A program made the translations under genes and the position numbers. Of a stretch of 64,000 nt of DNA, positions 57,761 to 64,000 are shown in pieces. Below the pieces are notes generated by a model, which was not told the origin of the DNA, made no database searches, and saw nothing but the letters and a program-made list of their open reading frames with translations. Numbering within the stretch: position 1 is the stretch's first letter; each line of letters starts with the position of its first letter. The DNA comes from JAGQUL01 sp038212015 (GTDB lineage: Bacteria; Actinomycetota; Thermoleophilia; Gaiellales; SKUG01): NCBI GenBank assembly GCA_038212015.1, contig JBBQUY010000001.1:1-64000 (forward strand), written 5' to 3'.

Positions 57761-58465
57761 ATGCAGGTCCTCCTCAAGGCAGACGTCAACCACCTCGGCT
57801 ACTCGGGCGACGTCGTCGACGTCAAGCGCGGCTACTGGCGCAACTACCTGCGCCCGCGCAACCTCGCCGAGACCGCCACCTCCGAGAAGGTCCGCGAGCT
57901 CGAGGTCGCCATGGAGCGCCGCCGCGCCATGGACGCCAACACCTCCGCCGAGGCCGAAGTCCTCAAGGAGCTGCTCGACCGCACGTCGATCACCGTGTCC
58001 GCACTCGCGACGCCGCAGGGCACCCTGTTCGGTTCCGTCGCCGGCGCCGACATCGCCCGCGTCCTGGAAGCGACGCGCAAGCTGCGCCTCGACCCCAAGA
58101 AGGTCGTGCTCGACGAGCCGATCAAGGCGCTCGGCACGTTCAAGGTGCCGGTCGACCTGGGTCACGGCGTGAAGGCCGAACTCACCGTCGAGGTGGAGGA
58201 GAGCAAGCTCTCCGCGCAGGAGATCGCTCGCCTCGAGGCCGAGAAGCGCGCCGAGGAGAACGCTGCCGAGGCCGCTCGCCTCAAGGCCGAAGCCCGCGCC
58301 GCTGCCGGCAAGGCACCGCTCGCCGAGGGCGAGACCGAGGGTGTCGACGACGCCGAGGGCGCGGAGCCCGCTGCTGAAGGTGACGAGGCCGCGACCGAGG
58401 CCGCTGCCGAGCCTGACGCGGCTCCCGAAGCCGAGGCCGAGGCCGGCGCCGACTCCGAGGCCTGA
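57761..58465 (+). CDS. rplI: 50S ribosomal protein bL9 with long acidic tail
   Basis: A 234-residue L9. Residues 1-150 are normal L9: MQVLLKADVNHLGYSGDVVD, VKRGYWRNYLRPRNLAETAT, the long central helix, and the C-terminal domain with TPQGTLFGSVAGADIARVLE and LGTFKVPVDLGHGVKAELTV. It then continues for about 85 residues of Glu/Ala-rich helix and acidic linker (EAEKRAEENAAEAARLKAEA..., ending DAAPEAEAEAGADSEA), far beyond the usual ~150. It is followed after two bases by dnaB. The tail is probably disordered or helical and solvent-exposed; its role is unknown. Confidence 0.96.
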   Translation: MQVLLKADVNHLGYSGDVVDVKRGYWRNYLRPRNLAETATSEKVRELEVAMERRRAMDANTSAEAEVLKELLDRTSITVSALATPQGTLFGSVAGADIARVLEATRKLRLDPKKVVLDEPIKALGTFKVPVDLGHGVKAELTVEVEESKLSAQEIARLEAEKRAEENAAEAARLKAEARAAAGKAPLAEGETEGVDDAEGAEPAAEGDEAATEAAAEPDAAPEAEAEAGADSEA

Positions 58466-58467
58466 GC

Positions 58468-60123
58468 ATGGAAGACGCCCGTCGGGGCGAGGGGCGCGGT
58501 GAGACGCGTCCTCGGCTAGACGCGCCCTCGCACCTGCCCCCGCAGAGCCTCGAGGCCGAGGAAGCACTGCTCGGCGCGATGATGATGAGCGCGATGGCGA
58601 TCGAGACCGCCATCGACCTGCGCGTGCGTGAACGGGACTTCTACCGTCCCGGTCATCGCACGATCTTCCGCATCATCATGCAGCTCGCCGACCGTGACGC
58701 GGTCGACGAACTCACCGTCATCAACGAGCTCAAGCACCAGAACGTGCTCGGCGAGGTCGGCGGCGCTGCCGCCGTGATGACGCTCGCCGAACGCGTGCCC
58801 GCCGTCGCGAACGCCCGTGCGTACGCGGAGGAGGTCATCAGCCAGGCGACGCTTCGCTCGCTCGTGGAGACGGGGCACGAGATTGCTCGTCTCGGCTACG
58901 AGCATCCCGATGCACCCGAGAAGCTCGTCGACATGGCTGGCGGTCTCGTCGGCGACCTGTCGCACTCGCGCTCGGGTGGAGACTTCCTCGACGCGTCGGA
59001 GCTGCTCGGACCGATCTACGACGAGCTCGCCGAGCGCGCCGAGAAGGGTGAAGTCGCAACCGGCCTCATGACCGGCTTCCACGACTTCGACCAGCGCACC
59101 GGCGGTCTGCGCCCCGGCAACCTCGTCATCGTCGCCGGACGTCCGGGCATGGGCAAGACGAGCTGGGCGATGAACGTGGCCGAGAACATCGTCATCGACC
59201 CGGCCCAGGACGGTGGCGTCGCCATCTTCAGCCTCGAGATGACGCCCAACGACCTGATGACGCGCATGATGTGCTCGGTCGCCAAGGTCAATCAACAGCG
59301 CATCCGCAACGGCATTCCCGAAGAGCACGACTGGCCCCATCTGGTCGACGCGGTCGGCAAGCTCATGAAGCCCGGCCGGCTCTTCATCAGCGAGTCGCGC
59401 GAGCTCACGCCGATGACCCTGCGCGCGCAGTGCCGACGCCTTGCGCGCCAGCTCAAGGATTCGGGCGGGCTCAAGCTCATCGTCATCGACTACATCGGTC
59501 TCATGGATGGCGGGCGTCGCGGCGACGACGGCTCCAACCGCACGAACGAGATCACCTACATCTCACGTCAGCTCAAGAGCCTCGCGCTCGAGCTTGAGCT
59601 GCCGATCATCGCGCTCTCGCAGCTCAACCGCTCGGTGGAGAACCGACAGCCGCCGCGACCGAACCTGAGCGACCTTCGTGACTCCGGTGCGATCGAGCAG
59701 GACGCCGACATGGTGCTGTTCCTGTATCGCCCCGACTACTACATGAAGGACGAGACCCCGGTCGAGTGGCAGGGCAAGGCCGAGCTGATCGTCGCCAAGC
59801 ACCGAAACGGTCAGCCCGGCAGCGCGATTCTCGGCTTCCTCGGCCCGTACACGAAGTTCGTGTCGCTCGCCCAGGACGACCAGCGCGCCGCGCGCGACAA
59901 CCGACCCGGATCCAAGTCCGGATCCAACGCCGCGTCGATCGCGGCGGCCGCATCCAGCTCGGCGCCGCCCGCAGCTGGCGGCGGCACCGCAACCGCAGCA
60001 CCACCCGCCGCGGCGCCGGCTGACACCGGCTCGTTCGGTGGCAGCGCTCCGGCCGACCCATTCGCCGGCGATGACTTCGGTCTGCCGGCGCCTCCCCCCG
60101 ATGCCTACGGAGACATCACCTGA
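58468..60123 (+). CDS. dnaB: Replicative DNA helicase
   Basis: A 551-residue DnaB. The N-terminal domain starts LPPQSLEAEEALLGAMMMSA; the RecA-like motor has Walker A VAGRPGMGKTSWAMN, GGVAIFSLEMTPNDLMTRMM, Walker B LKLIVIDYIGLMDG, QLKSLALELELPIIALSQLN and SGAIEQDADMVLFLYRPDYY, with the arginine finger region ELIVAKHRNGQPG. No intein interrupts it. The last ~75 residues are an Ala/Pro/Gly-rich tail ending DAYGDIT, absent from many DnaBs. It starts two bases after rplI and overlaps purA by one base. Confidence 0.97.
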   Translation: MEDARRGEGRGETRPRLDAPSHLPPQSLEAEEALLGAMMMSAMAIETAIDLRVRERDFYRPGHRTIFRIIMQLADRDAVDELTVINELKHQNVLGEVGGAAAVMTLAERVPAVANARAYAEEVISQATLRSLVETGHEIARLGYEHPDAPEKLVDMAGGLVGDLSHSRSGGDFLDASELLGPIYDELAERAEKGEVATGLMTGFHDFDQRTGGLRPGNLVIVAGRPGMGKTSWAMNVAENIVIDPAQDGGVAIFSLEMTPNDLMTRMMCSVAKVNQQRIRNGIPEEHDWPHLVDAVGKLMKPGRLFISESRELTPMTLRAQCRRLARQLKDSGGLKLIVIDYIGLMDGGRRGDDGSNRTNEITYISRQLKSLALELELPIIALSQLNRSVENRQPPRPNLSDLRDSGAIEQDADMVLFLYRPDYYMKDETPVEWQGKAELIVAKHRNGQPGSAILGFLGPYTKFVSLAQDDQRAARDNRPGSKSGSNAASIAAAASSSAPPAAGGGTATAAPPAAAPADTGSFGGSAPADPFAGDDFGLPAPPPDAYGDIT

Positions 60124-61481
60124 TGACGACTCGCACGGGAACCACCACGGTGCTCGTCGGTGCCCAGTGGGGCGACGAAGGCAAGGGCAAGCTCGTCGAC
60201 CTGATCGCCGAACGCGCCGAGCTGGTGGTTCGCTACCAGGGCGGCAACAACGCCGGTCACACGATCGTGCACGCGGGGGAGACCTTCGCGTTCCACCTCG
60301 TTCCGAGCGGCGTGCTGCACGAAGGCACGATCTGCGCGCTCGGCAACGGCGTCGTCGTCGATCCGCAGGTGCTGCGGCGCGAAGTGGAGGGCCTGCGCGA
60401 GCGCGGCATCGACATCGGTGACCGCCTGCGCATCTCACCGCACGCGCACCTGATCATGCCGTACCACGTCGCGCTCGATGAGGCCCGCGAGGTCGCCGCG
60501 ATCGCGTCGGAGCGCACCGGCCGAGCCGGCGAGCCGGCGGGCGTGCAGGCCAAGGACTCCGCAGCGATCGGCACCACCCGCCGCGGCATCGGCCCGTGCT
60601 ATGCCGACAAGACCGCGCGTCGCGGCGTGCGCGTCGAAGACCTGTTCGACGCCGACCTGCTGCGCAGCCGCATCACGGCCGCGCTGTCGGAGACCAACGT
60701 GCTGCTCGGCCACTACGGCCACGAGGGCTTCTCCGTCGACGCGGTCGTCGACCAGGCGCTCGCCCACACCGAGTTCTTCCGGACCTACATCGCCGACGTC
60801 GGGGCGCTCGCGGTGAAGGTCGCCGAGCGCGGCGGCGACGTGCTGCTCGAAGGCGCCCAGGGCACGCTGCTCGACATCGACCACGGCACGTATCCGTTCG
60901 TGACGTCGAGCTCGCCCGTTGCGGGTGGCGCCGCCACCGGCACGGGCATCGGTCCGACGCGCATCGATCGCGTGATCGGCGTGGCGAAGGCGTACTGCAC
61001 CCGCGTCGGTGCAGGACCGTTCCCGACGGAGCTGTTCGACGACACGGGCGACCAGCTCGTGGAGCGCGGCGGCGAGTTCGGCACCACCACCGGTCGACGG
61101 CGACGCTGCGGCTGGATCGACCTGGTCGCGCTGCGCCGCGCCGCGCAGGTCAACGGCCTCACGGAGCTCGCGATCACCAAGCTCGACGTGCTGAGCGGTT
61201 TCGAGCATGTCGGGGTCTGTGATGCCTACGACCTGGACGGCGACCACATCCGCGAGTTCCCGATGCTCGCCGGCGACCTATACCGCGCGACGGCCGTCGT
61301 CGAGCTGCTGCCCGGCTGGACCGAGGACGTCGCGTCGGTGCGCTCGTGGAGCGAGCTGCCCGACGCCGCCCGCGACCTGCTGCACCGCATCGAAGAATCC
61401 GTGGGCGTGCCCGTGACGTTCGTCGGCACCGGCCAGGACCGCGCGGCCGTCATCGAGCGCGCCACCGCCGGCGTCGCCTGA
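60123..61481 (+). CDS. purA: Adenylosuccinate synthetase
   Basis: A 452-residue PurA, which joins IMP and aspartate with GTP in AMP synthesis. Family motifs are VLVGAQWGDEGKGKLVDLIA (IMP/GTP loop with the catalytic Asp), VRYQGGNNAGHTIVHAGETF with the catalytic His, TTRRGIGPCYADKTARRGVR, LLEGAQGTLLDIDHGTYPFV and FGTTTGRRRRCGWIDLVALR. The insertion GRAGEPAGVQAKDSAAI near residue 135 is a little longer than in E. coli. Start ATG 60123 overlaps the dnaB stop. Confidence 0.98.
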   Translation: MTTRTGTTTVLVGAQWGDEGKGKLVDLIAERAELVVRYQGGNNAGHTIVHAGETFAFHLVPSGVLHEGTICALGNGVVVDPQVLRREVEGLRERGIDIGDRLRISPHAHLIMPYHVALDEAREVAAIASERTGRAGEPAGVQAKDSAAIGTTRRGIGPCYADKTARRGVRVEDLFDADLLRSRITAALSETNVLLGHYGHEGFSVDAVVDQALAHTEFFRTYIADVGALAVKVAERGGDVLLEGAQGTLLDIDHGTYPFVTSSSPVAGGAATGTGIGPTRIDRVIGVAKAYCTRVGAGPFPTELFDDTGDQLVERGGEFGTTTGRRRRCGWIDLVALRRAAQVNGLTELAITKLDVLSGFEHVGVCDAYDLDGDHIREFPMLAGDLYRATAVVELLPGWTEDVASVRSWSELPDAARDLLHRIEESVGVPVTFVGTGQDRAAVIERATAGVA

Positions 61482-61653
61482 GAAAGTGCTCCGACTGGTA
61501 CAGGTTTCGATAGGTTCGGCGCGAAGTACGCGCATCTCGTTCGAATTCTGGGCCTGTTGCCGGACCCGGCCACCGACGATTCGTCACGAAAGTCCCGCAT
61601 CTTTGTGACGCAACTGCCGCACGGTCGGGGCAAAGCCTGATAGATTTCGGCCC

Positions 61654-62955
61654 ATGAAGGTACTCGTGGTCGGCTCAGGTGCACGTGAACACGCGATTTG
61701 CTGGAAGCTGTCGCAGTCTCCGACATTGACCGAACTCCATGCGGCCCCCGGTAATGCCGGCATCGCCGACCTCGGCACCAAGTGCCACGAGAAGGTCGCA
61801 GCGCGCGACATCGACGCGATCACGGCGCTCGCCGAGAAGCTCGGCGTCGACCTCGTGGTCGTCGGCCCCGAAGCCCCGCTCGTCGATGGCCTCTCCAATC
61901 GCCTCAAGAAGCACGGCATCCCGTGCTGCGGCCCGTCGGCCTCCGGTGCGCGCCTCGAAGGCAGCAAGGTGTACGCCAAGGAGCTCATGGACCGCGCGCA
62001 GGTCCCCACCGCTCGCTGGGAAGCGTTCAGCGACGTGCAGGCCGCACTCGCAGCGATCAACCGCTGGCGCGGACCGGTCGTCATCAAGGCCGACGGCATC
62101 GCCGGTGGCCGCGGCACGTTCGTGTGCATGACCAAGGTCCAGGCCGAGCGCGCGCTGCAGGCGCTGCTCGTCGACTCCGCATTCGGCGTCGCCGGTCGCC
62201 GCATCGTCGTGGAGGAGTTCCTGCAGGGCATCGAGGCGTCGATCACCGTCCTCACCGACGGCGAGCGCGTCGTACCGCTGCACGTCGTGCGCTCGGAAAA
62301 GCGCCGCGACGTCAACGACGCCGGCCCCAACACCGACGGCATGGGCGCATGGCTGCCCGTCGAGGAGCTCTACGAGCAGCAGATCGAGGAAGCGATCGAC
62401 GCCGGCATCAAGCCCGCGCTCGCCGACTACGCCAGCCGCGGCATGAACTACGTCGGCGTGCTCTACGCCGACGTGATGTTCACCAAGACCGGCCCCAAGG
62501 TGCTCGAGTACAACTGCCGCTTCGGCGACCTCGAGGTCCAGGCGATGGTCCGCACGATGGACGACGACCTGCTCGACCTGCTGCACCGTGCAGCCACCGG
62601 CAACCTCATCGACTGCGAAGTCCTCGAGCCGGTCGGCGCAGCTGCCGCCGTCGCGCTCGTCGACTCGACGTACCCCGCCAGGGAGACGTCCGACGTGGTC
62701 GCCCCGATCGGTGGACTCGCCGACGCAGCCGAGACGAGCGAGGACGTCGTCGTCTTCCTCGGCTCCGTCACCCGAACCGGCAAGGGCAAGACCAAGGGCG
62801 TCGGCGCCACCGGCGGCCGCGTGCTCACGGTCACCGCCACCGGCGACACGGTCGAGGAAGCCGCCGCCAAGGCACAGGCCGCGGCCGAGCTGATCACCTT
62901 CGACGGCCGTCACCTGCGCGAGGACATCGCCGCGAACGCCGGCATCTTCGCCTGA
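61654..62955 (+). CDS. purD: Phosphoribosylamine-glycine ligase
   Basis: A 433-residue GARS enzyme, the second step of de novo purine synthesis. MKVLVVGSGAREHAICWKLS opens the N-domain; LVVVGPEAPLVDGLSNRLKK, GPSASGARLEGSKVYAKELM, PVVIKADGIAGGRGTFVCMT (ATP-grasp), VVEEFLQGIEASITVLTDGE and VLEYNCRFGDLEVQAMV follow. In this clade the usual DGLAAGKGV reads DGIAGGRGTF. TAGATT (61641-61646) lies seven bases before the ATG, so it has its own leaderless promoter, separate from dnaB-purA. Confidence 0.97.
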   Translation: MKVLVVGSGAREHAICWKLSQSPTLTELHAAPGNAGIADLGTKCHEKVAARDIDAITALAEKLGVDLVVVGPEAPLVDGLSNRLKKHGIPCCGPSASGARLEGSKVYAKELMDRAQVPTARWEAFSDVQAALAAINRWRGPVVIKADGIAGGRGTFVCMTKVQAERALQALLVDSAFGVAGRRIVVEEFLQGIEASITVLTDGERVVPLHVVRSEKRRDVNDAGPNTDGMGAWLPVEELYEQQIEEAIDAGIKPALADYASRGMNYVGVLYADVMFTKTGPKVLEYNCRFGDLEVQAMVRTMDDDLLDLLHRAATGNLIDCEVLEPVGAAAAVALVDSTYPARETSDVVAPIGGLADAAETSEDVVVFLGSVTRTGKGKTKGVGATGGRVLTVTATGDTVEEAAAKAQAAAELITFDGRHLREDIAANAGIFA

Positions 62956-63017
62956 TCGCCTGAGGAAGTACGGCGCAGCAATCAAGTTGCTGCGCGGGTG
63001 ACCGATGTCTCGGTGTC

Positions 63018-64000
63018 ATGCCGATCATGCGACACCTTCCGTTACTGGCCCTGCTGCCGCTGCTCCTGCTCGTGCTCGCGGTCGGCCCGACCCGTGCAGC
63101 GGCCGCGCCACCCGGCATGCCGCCCGCGGGCAAGGTCTTGCTCGGTGTCGGCGGACATGCGCTCGGCCCGCGCGAATTCGATCGTCTGACCGGCGGCAGC
63201 CACGACATCCACCTCGTCACGATCCCGTGGAACGAGCAGCGCACCTGGAACGAGGCGCTCGATCGCTCGCTCGGCGACGCCGCCCGCGACGGCTACCGTC
63301 TCATGCTGCACATCGGTCCGCAGCGCGTCGACAATGGGCGCGAAGGTCGCTCGCCCGGCGCCGTCTCACGCGGTGCGGTGGACTGGTACTTCCTCGACAT
63401 GTCTCGGGTCATCAACGAGTCGGGCCAGTTCGTCTACGTGCGACCGCCGGCGGAGATGAACGGCCACTGGAGCCTATGGAGCGCGTTCAACGCGAACGGC
63501 TCCCGGCGCAACGCCGATCACTCCACCCGCAGCTATCGCCGCGCGTTCGTGCGCATCGCGCTCATCGCGCGTGGCGGATCCGTCGCCGCCATCAACATGC
63601 GGCTGCGAGCGCACGGCATGCCGGCGCTGCGCACGACCGAGACGCAGCTCCCGCGGTCGGGCCGCATTGCCACCGTCTTCAACCCGCAGGGGGAGGGCAA
63701 GCCCAACGTGCGCGGCAACCAGTCACAGGACTACTACCCGGGCCGCCCGTTCGTGGACTACGTCGCCAACGACGTGTACGCCCAGTCCGGCCGCGTGCAC
63801 TGGACCGCCAACGAGGCGCTGTATCGCCGCTACGCTCCGCACCATCCGTTCATGATGGCGGAGTTCGCGCCCTGGGGGTACGACGATCCGGCGTTCGTGC
63901 GACGCATGTTCGGCTGGGTTGCGACCCATCCCCGCACCGTCGCGCTCGTCTACTTCAACGGCACGAGCGGGAAGACGTTCCGCCTGTCGGTGAAGCCGCG
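63018..64000 (+). CDS. Secreted GH26-like glycoside hydrolase (3' end cut by window)
   Basis: The reading frame runs from ATG 63018 (or 63027) off the right edge. A signal peptide (MRHLPLLALLPLLLLVLAVG, cleavage near RAAAA) precedes a GH26-like barrel. The acid/base Glu146 lies in RPPAEMNGHWSLWSAFN and the nucleophile Glu282 in PFMMAEFAPWGYDD, spaced as in family 26 endo-beta-mannanases. HIGPQRVDNGR and WYFLDMSRVINESGQFVYV are barrel strands. It is probably a secreted beta-mannanase-like or related glycanase; the exact polysaccharide is unknown. It is encoded just after purD in the same direction, with no operon link evident. Confidence 0.83.
   Translation, partial: MPIMRHLPLLALLPLLLLVLAVGPTRAAAAPPGMPPAGKVLLGVGGHALGPREFDRLTGGSHDIHLVTIPWNEQRTWNEALDRSLGDAARDGYRLMLHIGPQRVDNGREGRSPGAVSRGAVDWYFLDMSRVINESGQFVYVRPPAEMNGHWSLWSAFNANGSRRNADHSTRSYRRAFVRIALIARGGSVAAINMRLRAHGMPALRTTETQLPRSGRIATVFNPQGEGKPNVRGNQSQDYYPGRPFVDYVANDVYAQSGRVHWTANEALYRRYAPHHPFMMAEFAPWGYDDPAFVRRMFGWVATHPRTVALVYFNGTSGKTFRLSVKP

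Noticed and set aside
1..64000. CRISPR array, rRNA operon or insertion sequence
   Set aside because: No regularly spaced direct repeats with unique spacers, no rRNA-like stretch and no transposase were seen; the only recombinase is the integrase.

Overview
The window is high-GC actinobacterial chromosome. The gene order rpsF-ssb-rpsR-(YybS/DUF2232 membrane protein)-rplI-dnaB-purA-purD, the flagellar cap gene, many apparently leaderless genes (a TAGGNT-like -10 element 6-10 bases before the start codon) and the mix of Solirubrobacterales-like hypothetical proteins suggest class Thermoleophilia (Solirubrobacterales and relatives). That placement is inference; there is no rRNA gene here to confirm it.

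Layout. Bases 1 to about 3850 look like the right end of a genomic island. It carries a secreted beta-propeller-like protein (cut by the window start), a secreted RTX-type calcium-binding repeat protein in visibly lower-GC DNA, and a tyrosine recombinase whose upstream side abuts a 3' tRNA fragment (T-arm plus acceptor) followed by a terminator. From 3.9 to 16.3 kb come housekeeping and accessory genes: an ABC-2 exporter coupled to a cysteine-less glutaredoxin-fold protein, a response regulator, an MFS and a SulP transporter (with a divergent MerR regulator), a thioesterase, two PLP enzymes, an acetyltransferase and a PDZ-Lon-like protease. From 16.5 to 22 kb are a small hypothetical gene, a tandem palindromic repeat, sucDC, a Pro/Ala/Gly-rich protein and fliD. 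Then follow a 1,590-residue M6-type metalloprotease, a biotin carboxylase/BCCP protein, a secreted LolA/RseB-like protein, an acyl-CoA carboxylase beta chain, a HAD phosphatase overlapping a glycogen-debranching-type enzyme, and a methylmalonyl-CoA mutase large subunit (27 to 36.5 kb).

The carboxylase, mutase and succinyl-CoA ligase genes, although dispersed, together make a propionyl-CoA to succinyl-CoA to succinate route; the epimerase and the B12-binding mutase subunit are not in the window. At 36.6 to 39.6 kb an apparent operon encodes a membrane-anchored protein with a broken zinc-peptidase motif, a DUF3137-like membrane protein and LemA. An AGPS-like FAD enzyme, a DNA glycosylase, a DUF6973 protein, a DAO-family oxidase and a GH31 glucosidase follow.

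The most unusual stretch is 46.7 to 54.8 kb. It holds an endonuclease/exonuclease/phosphatase-family hydrolase, two protealysin-like M4 metallopeptidases and a 511-residue protein of unknown fold. None has a signal peptide and all have Ser/Thr/Pro/Gln/Ala-rich N-termini. The 511-residue protein shares a C-terminal module (leucine-rich helix, low-complexity linker, His-rich end) with the protein next to fliD. The two M4 genes share an identical 13-base box upstream. I propose these as a co-evolved set of non-classically exported proteins. The window ends with the ribosomal/replication/purine cluster and a partial secreted GH26-like glycosidase.
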